64,000 nt of DNA from positions 124,001-188,000 of the forward strand of contig NZ_JHEH01000005.1 in assembly GCF_000715505.1 (NCBI RefSeq), in the 5' to 3' direction. Position 1 is the stretch's first letter. Every line of letters starts with the position of its first letter. The notes beneath the pieces are model-generated. The model had not been told where the DNA came from, did not search any database, and worked only from the letters and a program-made list of their open reading frames with translations. The position numbers were made by a program, and so were the translations under genes. Below are positions 44,533 through 54,024 of this stretch, piece by piece. This stretch comes from Thioclava dalianensis (lineage in GTDB: Bacteria; Pseudomonadota; Alphaproteobacteria; Rhodobacterales; Rhodobacteraceae).

Positions 44533-45543
44533 ATGACCGGACCCACCAAGGTCGCTGCCGTTCAGGCCGCCCCCATCTTCATGAACCTCGATGCCAGTAT
44601 CGACAAAGCCATCGGGCTGATCGAAGAGGCTGCCGCGCAGGGCGTCAATTTGATCGCCTTTCCGGAAACTTATCTGCCGGGCTATCCGTGGTATATCTGG
44701 CTCGACGCTCCGGCGATGACGATGCACAATGTGCCGGTATATGCGGCGAACTCCATCACCGAGGGCAGCCCGCAGGACAAACGGCTGGCCGAGGCCGCCA
44801 GGGCGAACAAGATCCACGTGGTCATGGGCCTGTCGTGGAACCGCAACGGCACGCTCTACATCGCGCAGTGGCACTATGGCCCCGACGGCAAGGTCCTGTC
44901 GCGCCGTCGCAAGCTCAAGGCGACCCATGTCGAGCGCACCGTCTATGGCGAAGGCGATGGCAGCGACATGAAGGTCTATGACACCGACATCGGCCGCGTC
45001 GGCGCGCTGTGTTGCTGGGAACACCTGCACCCGCTGAACAAATACGCCATGTTCGCGCAGAACGAGCAGATCCATATCGGCGCCTGGCCCAGCTTTTCGG
45101 TCTACGAGGGCGGCGCCTATGCACTTGGGCCCGAGGTGAACACGTCTGCAAGTCGCATGTATGCGGTCGAGGGTCAGTGCTTTGTCATCGCCCCCTGCGC
45201 CACCGTCTCGGACGAGATGATCGAGGTGCTCTGCGACACGCCGGTGAAGCAGCAGCTGCTGAAAAAGGGTGGCGGCTATGCCCGCATCTTTGCCCCCGAT
45301 GGCTCGCCCATGGGCGAAAACCTCGCCCCGGACGAAGAGGGTCTGGTGATCGCCGACATCGACCTCAACATGATCGCCATCGGCAAGGCCGCCGCCGATC
45401 CGTGCGGGCACTATTCCCGCCCTGACGTGTTCCGGCTGATGGTTAACAACAAGCCCGCTCCTGTCGTCATGGCCTTTGACAACGAATACGCCCAGCCGGT
45501 CGAGGCGTTCGACGCCGAGGCCGAGGACGCCCCGGTTGAGTAG
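44533..45543 (+). CDS. Nitrilase
   Basis: 336 aa carbon-nitrogen hydrolase that converts a nitrile to a carboxylic acid and ammonia. Catalytic triad visible: Glu45 (AFPETYLPGYPWY), Lys127 (RRRKLKATHVERTVYGEG) and Cys161 (CCWEHLHPLNKY). These spacings match true nitrilases, not amidases. Substrate range (aliphatic or arylaceto-) is uncertain; cyanide hydratase relatives are also close. Followed 54 bp later by a PPOX-family gene in what looks like a two-gene operon. Confidence 0.93.
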   Translation: MTGPTKVAAVQAAPIFMNLDASIDKAIGLIEEAAAQGVNLIAFPETYLPGYPWYIWLDAPAMTMHNVPVYAANSITEGSPQDKRLAEAARANKIHVVMGLSWNRNGTLYIAQWHYGPDGKVLSRRRKLKATHVERTVYGEGDGSDMKVYDTDIGRVGALCCWEHLHPLNKYAMFAQNEQIHIGAWPSFSVYEGGAYALGPEVNTSASRMYAVEGQCFVIAPCATVSDEMIEVLCDTPVKQQLLKKGGGYARIFAPDGSPMGENLAPDEEGLVIADIDLNMIAIGKAAADPCGHYSRPDVFRLMVNNKPAPVVMAFDNEYAQPVEAFDAEAEDAPVE

Positions 45544-45597
45544 CCGCTATGGCGCCCGGCTTTTGGTCGGGCGCCCGTTGCAAGAGGAGGTTTACCC

Positions 45598-46263
45598 ATG
45601 CTGACACCTGATCAATTCTACACCGAAGAGCAACGCAGCCTGCAGGCCCGCCACGACAGTCTGAAACTGGCCGACGCGGTGGTCCACGCCATCGTGCGCG
45701 ATGAGATCGAAGAACCGCATATCCCCTTCATCGAAAGCCGGGATTTCTTTTTCCTCTCGACGGTCAGCGCCGATGGCGAGCCGACCGTCAGCTACAAGGG
45801 CGGCCCGGTGGGCGCGGTCAAGGTTCTGGATGGCAAGACGCTCGTGTTCCCGAATTACGACGGGAACGGGATGTTCAAGTCGATGGGCAATATCGCGGCC
45901 TCCCCCAAGGTCGGACTGCTCTTCATCGACATGGAAACCCCAAACCGCATCCGCGTGCAGGGCAGCGCGAGCCTGAGCGAAGACCCGGATCTTCTGGCCG
46001 CCTTTCCCGGGGCCAACCTCATGGTGCGGGTCGATGTGACCGCCTGTTTTCTCAACTGCGCGCGCTACATCCACAAACATGTCCGCGTCTCCGACAGCCC
46101 CTATGTGCCGGATGCCGAGGGCCAGCAACCTTTCCCCTCGTGGAAACGTATCGATATGTTGCAGGAGGTTCTGCCCGCCAAAGACATGGGCCGGACCGAG
46201 GCTGAGGGCGGCGAGATCACTTTCGAAGACTATGTGGGCAAGGTCATGGATGGCTCGTCCTGA
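45598..46263 (+). CDS. Pyridoxamine 5'-phosphate oxidase-family (flavin-binding split-barrel) protein
   Basis: 221 aa. The split-barrel core FFFLSTVSADGEPTVSYKGG and KTLVFPNYDGNGMFKSMGNI are typical of the FMN-binding PPOX group (MSMEG/Rv-type), not of PdxH itself. AGAGGAGG precedes the ATG. Co-oriented with the nitrilase; its role there (redox or detoxification step) is a guess. Confidence 0.82.
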   Translation: MLTPDQFYTEEQRSLQARHDSLKLADAVVHAIVRDEIEEPHIPFIESRDFFFLSTVSADGEPTVSYKGGPVGAVKVLDGKTLVFPNYDGNGMFKSMGNIAASPKVGLLFIDMETPNRIRVQGSASLSEDPDLLAAFPGANLMVRVDVTACFLNCARYIHKHVRVSDSPYVPDAEGQQPFPSWKRIDMLQEVLPAKDMGRTEAEGGEITFEDYVGKVMDGSS

Positions 46264-46389
46264 AAATTGCGCCATCGCGTATGCAGGGCTCGTGGTCGGC
46301 GTGGGCTTTCTTGGCCAGGATATGAGCCACTAGGAGCGGAGGCAGGCCCTTGACCTGCAGCGGCCTCTGGACCTGGTCTGTCATCGGCT

Positions 46390-46941
46390 ATGGGCCCAAC
46401 GCTTAGGGCGCACAGGTTCTGTCAAAGTACCTCTCATCTTTTGGTTGACCCCCTCAGCAGGATGCCCTGCGTCCTCCGGCCGCCCCGCAGGCTGCCTTGG
46501 AGCCAGCATAGCGGATTGGGGACGATTGTCGTCGACACTGGAGGCGAATTTTTCAACGACGAAGTTCAGGCCGCTATTCTCGCGGCGGGTGGGTCGTTCG
46601 TCTATGGGCGTGCTGCTGTGCCGATGGACAAGCCGTTCCGTGAGCGCTTCTTCGGCGGGTTGCGAACGGCATTAGCCGACGAGTTGCCTGGAAAGGCAGG
46701 ATTTTCGCCGAAATGCCTTTTCGCTTATGATCGGGAAGGCATGGCGGCTTTCGATCGTGACCAGTTCCGTTTGCTTCTGCTCCGTGACCTCGTGGACTAC
46801 GATCCGTTATGTGAGCACGCAGGCCTTCTAGGGCGGCGTCCTATCGACGCTTAGCGCGATGCCACGCAATACGGCGTGGTGCGCCCCCCCAACCACGTGA
46901 TCGACGAAACGCGACCGGCCTCGAACTCAAACCAATGCTGA
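46390..46941 (+). pseudogene. Fragment of a Mu/TniA-type DDE transposase
   Basis: From about 46525 the frame reads IVVDTGGEFFNDEVQAA and DKPFRERFFGGLRTAL. This is the second Asp and the catalytic Glu of an rve-type integrase core, in the version used by TniA/Mu-like transposases, then the GLLGRRPIDA segment. A TAG (46852-46854) stands where these proteins usually have Trp, and the frame goes on as RDATQYGVVRPPNH to a TGA at 46939. The N-terminal half and the first Asp are missing. It lies opposite in direction to tniQ. Confidence 0.65.
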
Positions 46942-47246
46942 GCAAAGAAGGCCTTCGGATTTTCGGGCTTCTCGTGGATATATTCCCCACCCTGCCTACA
47001 GGTGAGACGCGGGTAAGCCCTTCGCATCTTTCGGATCAGTACGAGCGAAATACCGGATGCACGATCGGGCAGAACGTCTTTCTTAGGGAAGACTACCAAG
47101 CTTGCAATGTCGGGGCACTGATGGCCTCCGATTAAGGGCTCAGGCCCCGCATTTTCTGAACCAAATTTAGAATGAATCGTTTTGCCTCTATTTAGGTGAG
47201 GGCTTTCACGGGGGGACGATCACGCGCGATGCGACCCCCCACCGCT
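46942..47246. other. Gene-free stretch between island and phosphate-regulated operon
   Basis: About 300 bp with no supportable gene. It holds a + frame ending at 47135 (FPTLPTGETRVSPSHLSDQY) that I do not recognise, then AT-rich sequence leading to the Pho box. The right end of the mobile region probably lies here or just before, but I see no inverted copy of the left-end repeats. Confidence 0.4.
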
Positions 47247-47264
47247 CTGTCACGGGTCTGTCAT
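47247..47264 (+). promoter_or_regulatory. Pho box upstream of the first ABC importer
   Basis: Two 7-bp direct repeats, CTGTCAC and CTGTCAT, are separated by 4 bp (11-bp periodicity), matching the PhoB-binding consensus. The site ends 39 bp before the ATG of the ABC ATPase gene. It predicts induction on phosphate limitation and so hints that the transporter takes up an organophosphorus compound. Confidence 0.75.
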
Positions 47265-47303
47265 GTTTGCGCCCTAAAGCTGCGAACAACAGGTGGGCAC
47301 CGA

Positions 47304-48377
47304 ATGAACCTTGGGGTGACGAGATTTGAGAACGTCGCGGTTGCGACAGCCGAGCCGGCGATTGCCGTGCGCGGCCTGCATCTGTCTTACGGCACGGCGA
47401 AAATCCTGCACGGGATCGATTTGGAACTGCGGCGCGGGCGCGCCTTGGCGTTGCTGGGGCCATCGGGCAGCGGCAAGACGACGCTGTTGCGCACCATCGC
47501 CGGGCTTGAAGCACCCGATCGCGGCGAAATTGCGCTCAACGGACAGATTGTTGCCAACCCGCAGCGCGCGATCAAGCTGGCTCCGGAAAAGCGCGGGCTG
47601 GGCATGGTGTTTCAGGATTACGCGCTCTGGCCACATATGAGCGTTGCGCGCAATGTCGGTTTTCCGCTCGAGATGGCAGGGATGGGGCGCGCAGCTCGCG
47701 AGCAGGCCGTGATGAGAGCGCTTGATCGCGTCGGTCTGGGCGCGATGGCGCAGCGCCGCCCCTCGGCGCTTTCGGGCGGGCAGCAACAGCGCGTGGGAAT
47801 CGCACGCGCGGTTGCTTCGGGCGCGCAAACGATCTTATTTGACGAACCGCTGTCCAATCTTGATCGCGAGCTGCGTGAAAGCATGGTCGATGAGATCGCG
47901 CAGCTGGTGGCCGAGCTGGGCCTGTCGGCTTTATATGTCACGCATGACCAGTCCGAGGCATTCTCGCTCGCCCATGAGGTCGCGGTGCTGCGCGCGGGTC
48001 AAATCGCGCAGATTGCAACGCCCGAAGATCTGGTTGCCGCCCCCGCCAAGCCTTGGATCGCCGAGTTTCTGCGCCTTGGGGCGATCTTGCCGGTGACACG
48101 AGGACAGGCGCCGCTGCCCGGGATAGTCGCCCCGGCGGGCGCGACCCATGTGCTGCTGGCACGCCGCGCCCTGTCGATTTGCCAGCCCGAAGAAGGCCAA
48201 TTGCGCGCGCGCGTGCTGCGCTGCCTGTTTCGTGGCGATGAGTTTCAACTCACCCTCACATTGCACGGCGGGGCCGAGATTCAGATCCCCAGCCCGCAGC
48301 GCGCCAGCCCCGGAAATGAATTGGGCCTGCATGTCGCGCAAGACGCGCTGCGATGGTTCCACGAGCCCACGACCTGA
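47304..48377 (+). CDS. ABC transporter ATP-binding protein (FbpC/PotA/PhnT-like), importer 1
   Basis: 357 aa. Walker A GPSGSGKTT, Q-loop FQDYALWPHMS, signature LSGGQQQRVGIARA, Walker B ILFDEPLSNLD, H-loop VTHDQSEA. A C-terminal TOBE-like extension (from about residue 260) is shorter and divergent. First gene after the Pho box; AGGTGGG upstream fixes the ATG at 47304. Together with the next two genes it makes a complete importer. Confidence 0.93.
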   Translation: MNLGVTRFENVAVATAEPAIAVRGLHLSYGTAKILHGIDLELRRGRALALLGPSGSGKTTLLRTIAGLEAPDRGEIALNGQIVANPQRAIKLAPEKRGLGMVFQDYALWPHMSVARNVGFPLEMAGMGRAAREQAVMRALDRVGLGAMAQRRPSALSGGQQQRVGIARAVASGAQTILFDEPLSNLDRELRESMVDEIAQLVAELGLSALYVTHDQSEAFSLAHEVAVLRAGQIAQIATPEDLVAAPAKPWIAEFLRLGAILPVTRGQAPLPGIVAPAGATHVLLARRALSICQPEEGQLRARVLRCLFRGDEFQLTLTLHGGAEIQIPSPQRASPGNELGLHVAQDALRWFHEPTT

Positions 48378-48430
48378 GCCCTTATTCCGCTGAACCCACT
48401 GAAATGTTTGGCCAACATGGAGATCGACAA

Positions 48431-49381
48431 ATGAAACAGACCCTGCGCACCGGCTTGCTTGCCCTTTCCCTTGGCATTAGCGGCGCTGCAGCCCATGCCG
48501 ACATCACTGTCTATACCGCAGGGCCCGCCGGGCTGGCCAAGGCGCTTGCAGCTGATTTCACCAAGGAAAGCGGCATCAAGGTAAACCTGTTTCAGGCGAC
48601 GACCGGCAAGGTCATGGCGCGTCTGAAAGCCGAGCAAGCCAACCCGCAGGCCGATATCGTGATCTCGGCCTCTTGGGCGACCGCAACGAGCTTTGCCGAT
48701 CAGGGCTTGCTGCTCCCCTACACTTCGCCCAATGCGGCCACCGTGCCCGACTTCCTGAAATCCGAGTCCTATGTGGCCGAGGGCGTCGCGGCGCTGGCCA
48801 TCGCGTGGAACCCGAAATCCGGCACGAACAAACCGACGGATTGGGCGGATCTGGCCAAGCCCGAGTATAAGTCGCTCGTGACCATGCCCGACCCGGCGCA
48901 ATCGGGCTCGGCGTTTGAGCTGGTCGCGGGGCTGGACGCTGCGGGGCATGACGATCTGTTCCCCGCGCTGGCGGCGAATGGGATGCTTGTGGCGGGGGCC
49001 AACAAAGCCGCGCTGACACCCGTGCTGCAAGGCGCCAAGGCGGCGGTGTTCGGTGCTGTCGATTACATCGCGATGGGTGCCAAAGCGAAAGGTGAGTCTA
49101 TCGATGTGGCCTTCCCGACGTCTGGCACCGTTGTAGCCCCGCGCCCGATGATGATCCTGAAATCGACCAAACATGCCGATGACGCCAAGAAATTCATAGA
49201 CTTCGTGCTGTCGGACAAGGGCCAGAAAGAAGTCGCCAAGGTCTATCTGATGCCCGCGCGCACCGATGTTGAGGCCCTGCGTCCTACCATCACCGAGCTG
49301 AAGCTTCTGCCGCAATCGGGCGATGCCTATGCCAAGCGTGGCGAGATCCTCGACAATTTCTCGAAGTCTTTCGGACACTAA
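48431..49381 (+). CDS. ABC substrate-binding protein (AfuA / 2-aminoethylphosphonate type), importer 1
   Basis: 316 aa with signal peptide ending AHA near residue 24. The mature start DITVYTAGPAGLAKALAADF and NPQADIVISASWATA are the family pattern shared by ferric-iron (FutA/FbpA), AfuA and phosphonate (PhnS) receptors. I do not see the C-terminal tyrosine pair of ferric-binding proteins. With the Pho box upstream, a phosphonate or phosphate ester is the best guess. Confidence 0.85.
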   Translation: MKQTLRTGLLALSLGISGAAAHADITVYTAGPAGLAKALAADFTKESGIKVNLFQATTGKVMARLKAEQANPQADIVISASWATATSFADQGLLLPYTSPNAATVPDFLKSESYVAEGVAALAIAWNPKSGTNKPTDWADLAKPEYKSLVTMPDPAQSGSAFELVAGLDAAGHDDLFPALAANGMLVAGANKAALTPVLQGAKAAVFGAVDYIAMGAKAKGESIDVAFPTSGTVVAPRPMMILKSTKHADDAKKFIDFVLSDKGQKEVAKVYLMPARTDVEALRPTITELKLLPQSGDAYAKRGEILDNFSKSFGH

Positions 49382-49385
49382 GCGC

Positions 49386-51059
49386 ATGGCGGGTGAAAGG
49401 ACAGGCTCGCCGCTGCTCAGCGGAATGACCGCGGTGGCTCTCGTAGTCGTCGTGGCCCTACCTTTCACCTTCATCATGTTGCAGGCGATCTTTCCCGAGA
49501 TCGGGGCGGGGTCTTTTGCCCGCCCTTTCTCGCATCTTGGCGCAGTCCTAAAATCCGAAGATTTCGGCATCGAAACGCGCAACACATTATTTCTAGGCAC
49601 AGGGGTCGTGCTGGCCTCCAGCGTCATCGCGGTGCCCTTGGCGGGGCTACGCGCGCTCTATCGTCTGCCCGGAGCGTTGCTGTGGGATGTCGTGTTCCTC
49701 GTGCCCTTCATGATCCCGCCTTACATCGCGACGCTGGGCTGGATCCTGACGCTGCAACCCGCCGGCTATCTGCAACAATTGACCGGCGTCAATCTGGCGG
49801 AATTTCTGTTCTCGTTTCCCGGAATCGTCTTCGTGATGGCGATGCATTCTTTTCCGGTGGTCTATTTCGCAGCCTCGCGCAGTTTCGCCACAATCGGGGC
49901 CCGGTTTGCCGATGTGAGCCGGGTGTTTGGTGCCGGTCCGGGGCGCGCATTCTGGCGTATCACCCTGCCGCTTGCCACGCCCGCGCTGGCGGCAAGCCTG
50001 CTGCTGGTTTTTGCGATGTCGATCGAGGAATACGGCACGCCCGCCGTTCTTGGCGCGCGATTTGGCTTTGACGTGCTGGTGACGGGCATTGACGGCTCGC
50101 TTTCGGATTGGCCGATCGATCTGCCCAAGGCCGCGTTGCTGTCACTGGCGCTGATTGTGCTGTCGCTCCTGGCCTTTGCGCTGCAACGCCGGATTGCCAC
50201 CGCACGCGATTTCGACGTCGTGGGGGGCAAAAGCCCGCGCGCGCCCGCTCGGAGCCTTGGCGTCTGGCAAGCGCCGGTTCTGGCGCTGTTTGGCCTTGTC
50301 GCCTTTGTCTCGACGGGACTGCCGCTGCTGGCGATCCTTGCCACCGCGCTGAGCCGCACGATCTCGGGCGGGTTGGCGCTCGACAATATCGGCCTGCTGC
50401 ATTTCGAGGCGATCCTGAGCGACACGACCGGCGCGATGCAGGCCATGGCGAACAGCTTTTCTCTCGGGTTAATCGCGGCGCTGGTGGCGGGCGTGTTCGG
50501 CATCGCCGTCGCCTATGTCACGACCCGCGGACCGGGCCGGGGCCAGCGCGTGATCGACGCGCTGGCAATGCTGCCCAATGCCGCCCCCGGCGTGGTGGTG
50601 GCACTGGGGCTGATCTTGCTGTGGAACCAGCCCAGCCTGCCCATCACGCCTTACAACACGATGTGGATTCTGGTGTTGGCCTATGTCTGCATTCTGCTGC
50701 CCCAGCCGGTGCGCTACACGGTGGCGGCGTTTCAGCAGATCAACCCCAGCCTTGAAGCCGCTGCCCGCATCAGCGGCGCAAGTCCGATGCGCACCGCCCT
50801 GCGGATCTGGGTGCCGCTGATTGCGCCCTCGGTTCTGGCCGCGATGTTGCTGGTGTTTACGGTGGCTGCGCGCGAATTGGTGGCTTCCCTGCTGGTGGCC
50901 CCGGTGGGCACCGATACGATTGGCACCTATATTTGGCGGCAATTTGATCAGGGGTCGGTCGGGGATGGCATGGCGATGGCATTTCTGGCCATCATCGCAA
51001 CGACTCTTATCCCGCTTGGGCTACTGGGCAGTCTCAGGCGCTTTGAGCGAAAAGCCTAG
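49386..51059 (+). CDS. ABC transporter permease, two fused domains (FbpB-like), importer 1
   Basis: 557 aa, a fusion of two binding-protein-dependent permease domains of about six helices each. Each half has an EAA-loop: FADVSRVFGAGPGRAFWRITLP and LEAAARISGASPMRTALRIWVP. This doubled architecture is typical of FbpB/PhnU-type importers. The ATG at 49386 is 4 bp after the receptor stop. Confidence 0.92.
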   Translation: MAGERTGSPLLSGMTAVALVVVVALPFTFIMLQAIFPEIGAGSFARPFSHLGAVLKSEDFGIETRNTLFLGTGVVLASSVIAVPLAGLRALYRLPGALLWDVVFLVPFMIPPYIATLGWILTLQPAGYLQQLTGVNLAEFLFSFPGIVFVMAMHSFPVVYFAASRSFATIGARFADVSRVFGAGPGRAFWRITLPLATPALAASLLLVFAMSIEEYGTPAVLGARFGFDVLVTGIDGSLSDWPIDLPKAALLSLALIVLSLLAFALQRRIATARDFDVVGGKSPRAPARSLGVWQAPVLALFGLVAFVSTGLPLLAILATALSRTISGGLALDNIGLLHFEAILSDTTGAMQAMANSFSLGLIAALVAGVFGIAVAYVTTRGPGRGQRVIDALAMLPNAAPGVVVALGLILLWNQPSLPITPYNTMWILVLAYVCILLPQPVRYTVAAFQQINPSLEAAARISGASPMRTALRIWVPLIAPSVLAAMLLVFTVAARELVASLLVAPVGTDTIGTYIWRQFDQGSVGDGMAMAFLAIIATTLIPLGLLGSLRRFERKA

Positions 51060-51349
51060 ACGAGGGCGCTGGCTCCTCGACACGTCCCATCGCTTGGCCG
51101 ACTGTCAGCGCCATCTTTGGGTCGAGGCGACCATCATCAGCATGCCCGCCTCCTTCGCCGCGAAGACAGTTCCGTGACGCACCCGCGCAATGCGAGATCT
51201 CATTTCTGCCAAGGCTGCTCCCGCAAGATTTCGGAAGAAATGCATTTTGCAATCACACTTAACAGAAGTGTCGCACGAACCCGTTAGAGAACCGTGGAAA
51301 AGGGTAACGCACCCTTTCGAATGCAAACCGACCTATCTGGAGATTGCTG
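51060..51349. other. Intergenic region before the second importer
   Basis: 290 bp separating the two importers, so the second probably has its own promoter. I see no second Pho box. A minus-strand open stretch (MHFFRNLAGAALAEMRSRIA) is present but without family support. Confidence 0.4.
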
Positions 51350-52321
51350 ATGTCCCGTTTCCTTTTGGCCACCTTCATCGCCGTGGCTCTGCCGTCGCTT
51401 GCGGGTGCCGAGACCCTGACGCTCTATACCTCGCAGCCCAATGCAGATGCGCAGCAAACCGTTGATGCCTTCACCGCGGCAAACCCCGGCATTGATGTCG
51501 AATGGGTGCGCGACGGCACGACGAAGCTGATGGCGCGCGTCGCCGCCGAGAGGGAGGCAGGCCAACCACAGGCAGATGTCTTGCTGATCGCTGATACGGT
51601 AACGCTGGAGGGCATGACGCAGGAAGGTCAGCTTGCGGCCTATGCGTCGCCCGAAGAAAGCGCTTATGACCCGGCGCTTTACAGTAAGGACGGCTATTAT
51701 CATTCGACCAAGCTGATCACGACCGGGATCGTCTACAATACGGGCGCGCCAAGCGTGCCGACCTCTTGGGCGGATCTGGCCAAGCCGGAGATGAAGGGCC
51801 TCGTTGCCATGCCCTCACCGCTATATTCAGGAGCTGCGCTGATACATCTGGCAACCCTGACCAACACCAAGGGTCTGGGCTGGGAGTATTACGAGGCTCT
51901 GGCGGCGAACAAGACGCGCGCAGAGGGCGGCAATGGCGGCACGTTTAAGGCCGTAGCCTCGGGCGAAAAGCCCTACGGTGTTCTCGTCGATTTCATGGCG
52001 TTGCGCGCGAAAGCCCAAGGCTCGCCGGTCGAGTTCGTCTTTCCGAAAGAAGGGGTTTCCTACGTGACCGAGCCAGTGGCCATTATGGCTGGCACCAAGC
52101 ACATGGACGCCGCTCAGAAATTCGTCGACTTCCTGCTGAGCGAAGATGGCCAGAAACTGGTTGCCAGAATGGGCTACATCCCCGCGCGCAACGGTGTGGC
52201 AAGCCCTGAGGGCTTCCCCGCCCGCAAGGACATCAAGCTGATGGATTTCGACCCCGCCAAGGCGCTTGCCGATAGCGATGCCAACAAGGCGCGGTTTGCT
52301 AAGATCTTCGACGTCCAATGA
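51350..52321 (+). CDS. ABC substrate-binding protein (AfuA / 2-aminoethylphosphonate type), importer 2
   Basis: 323 aa, signal peptide MSRFLLATFIAVALPSLAGA. Mature start ETLTLYTSQPNADAQQTVDAF, then VEWVRDGTTKLMARVAAERE and PQADVLLIADTVTLEG, close to the PhnS-like (TIGR03261-type) pattern. GGAG lies 8 bases before the ATG. It is clearly different in sequence from the importer 1 receptor, so the two probably bind different ligands. Confidence 0.86.
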   Translation: MSRFLLATFIAVALPSLAGAETLTLYTSQPNADAQQTVDAFTAANPGIDVEWVRDGTTKLMARVAAEREAGQPQADVLLIADTVTLEGMTQEGQLAAYASPEESAYDPALYSKDGYYHSTKLITTGIVYNTGAPSVPTSWADLAKPEMKGLVAMPSPLYSGAALIHLATLTNTKGLGWEYYEALAANKTRAEGGNGGTFKAVASGEKPYGVLVDFMALRAKAQGSPVEFVFPKEGVSYVTEPVAIMAGTKHMDAAQKFVDFLLSEDGQKLVARMGYIPARNGVASPEGFPARKDIKLMDFDPAKALADSDANKARFAKIFDVQ

Positions 52322-54024
52322 GCAAAGCCATAACGAAAAGTGGTGGCAGCCGGTCCTTAGACCGGCTGTTGCCTTTGTTGCTGCTGCCCGTCGCACTGAT
52401 CGCGCTCGGGCCTGTTCTGCGTCTGCTGCTGGAGGGGATCGGGTTTGGCAGCGGACTAACCACGGATCACCTGACAGACGTGCTTGCACGCCCTTCCACT
52501 GCCACCGCGCTGCGCCATTCGCTGATCACTGCAGGCGGCGGCACGCTGCTTTCGGTGCTGATCGGGTCCGGATTCGCCTTTCTCGTGGCGCTGAGCGATA
52601 TCCGTGGCAAGGCGGCACTGGTGTTCTGCCTAATGATCCCGATGATGATCCCCCCACAGATCACCGCACTGGCATGGATGCAGATGGCGGGGCCCTCCTC
52701 GACGATCCTGAAGATGCTGGGACTAGCGCCACCCTTGGGTAGCCCGCAGCCGCTGCATTCCGCAGGCGGCATCATCTTGCTGTTGGGGATTCAGCATGCC
52801 TCGCTGGTGTTTCTCACGCTGCGCGCGGGGCTGCGCATGATCCCGGCCGAGCTGGTCGAGGCGGCGCGGATGTCGGGCGCCGGGCCGGGGCGGGTTTGGG
52901 CGCAGACCGTTTTGCCGCTGTCGATGCCGTCGCTGATTGCAGGCGGTGCGATGGCCTTTGTCACCGCCTTGGGAAACTTCGGCATTCCCGCGATGCTGGG
53001 GATTCCGGCGGGCTACGCGACGCTGCCAACCCTGATCTATCAGCGCCTTGTCGGGATGGGGCCTTCGGTGCTGTCCGAAGTCGCCGTGCTTTCGCTTTTG
53101 ATCGGTGCGGTGGCGATCTGTGGTGTTTTGCTAAGCCGCCTTGTGCTGAAGCGTCAGGGCTTCGGGCTGGTGGGCCTGTCGGGCGCGCCGCTTGCGTTGT
53201 CGCTTGGACGGGCGCGATTGCCGGTCGAAATCGCGATGTGGGTGTTTATTTTTGCGATCCTCGCGCTGCCGCTGCTTGCACTTTTGGCGACCTCGCTGAT
53301 CCCAGCCTATGGCGTGCCTCTGACCGTCCATACCGCTACGTTCAACGCATGGATCGAGGTGTTGTTCGTGCAGCCCGTCACACGGCGTGCCTATGCCAAT
53401 TCCCTGTTTCTCGCGATTACGGCGGCGGCAGTGCTGCTGGCGATCTGCCTGCCCCTCGCATGGCTGATGGAGCGCCGCGCCAATCGGGTCAGCAAACTTC
53501 TCGATGCGCTGATCGACCTGCCCTATGCCCTTCCCGGCGTCGTGCTGTCGATTGCCTGCATCCTGACCTTCATTAACCTGCCCTTCACCGATCTGACGCT
53601 TTACGGCACGATCTGGATCATCCTGATGGCCTATCTCGCGCGGTTCTTCGTCGTGATGTTGCGCCCTATCCAAGCCAGTATCGCCCAGCTTGATCCCGCG
53701 ATGGAGGAGGCTGCGGCCAGTGTCGGCGCGCGTTTAGGGCGGAGGTTACGCGATATCGTCCTGCCGCTTGCCGCACCTTCGGCTGCGGCTGGCGCAATCC
53801 TTGTGTTCCTGACAGCGGTGAACGAACTGACCGTCTCGGCGCTTCTGTGGTCGTCAGGGACCGAAACACTGGGCGTGGTTATCTACAATCTCGAAGACAG
53901 CGGCGAAACGGTCATGGCCTCGGCCCTGGCGATGTCGATTGTCTGTCTAATCATTGCGCTTATGGGGCTTGTGCAAGCCGGGGCACGCCGTTTTCCGAAA
54001 GGAGTCATCCCATGGCAGAGTTAA
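52318..54024 (+). CDS. ABC transporter permease, two fused domains (FbpB/PhnU-like), importer 2
   Basis: 568 aa with two permease modules and EAA loops LVEAARMSGAGPGRVWAQTVLP and MEEAAASVGARLGRRLRDIVLP. Its start overlaps the receptor stop (ATGA). Same architecture as the importer 1 permease but not a recent duplicate. Confidence 0.92.
   Translation: MSKAITKSGGSRSLDRLLPLLLLPVALIALGPVLRLLLEGIGFGSGLTTDHLTDVLARPSTATALRHSLITAGGGTLLSVLIGSGFAFLVALSDIRGKAALVFCLMIPMMIPPQITALAWMQMAGPSSTILKMLGLAPPLGSPQPLHSAGGIILLLGIQHASLVFLTLRAGLRMIPAELVEAARMSGAGPGRVWAQTVLPLSMPSLIAGGAMAFVTALGNFGIPAMLGIPAGYATLPTLIYQRLVGMGPSVLSEVAVLSLLIGAVAICGVLLSRLVLKRQGFGLVGLSGAPLALSLGRARLPVEIAMWVFIFAILALPLLALLATSLIPAYGVPLTVHTATFNAWIEVLFVQPVTRRAYANSLFLAITAAAVLLAICLPLAWLMERRANRVSKLLDALIDLPYALPGVVLSIACILTFINLPFTDLTLYGTIWIILMAYLARFFVVMLRPIQASIAQLDPAMEEAAASVGARLGRRLRDIVLPLAAPSAAAGAILVFLTAVNELTVSALLWSSGTETLGVVIYNLEDSGETVMASALAMSIVCLIIALMGLVQAGARRFPKGVIPWQS

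Larger units (their letters stand above)
38762..46941. mobile_element. Decayed Tn7/Tn5053-like island inserted downstream of tRNA-Ile2 (right limit approximate)
   Basis: Evidence for a mobile region: a repeat-bearing TGT end beside a tRNA, an interrupted tniQ, a TIR defence-type gene of lower G+C than its neighbours, an intact small tyrosine recombinase and a Mu/TniA-type transposase fragment. Housekeeping genes end at purM on the left. The TniQ gene and the transposase fragment point in opposite directions, so the region is probably a composite of more than one insertion. The right boundary is set at the last recognisable transposase sequence and could lie elsewhere before 47247. Confidence 0.55.

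Noticed and set aside
51105-51326. Minus-strand open stretch resembling a transposase (KMHFFRNLAGAALAEMRS)
   Set aside because: The resemblance to an IS256-type motif covers only a few residues and the stretch ends quickly. Too weak to call.
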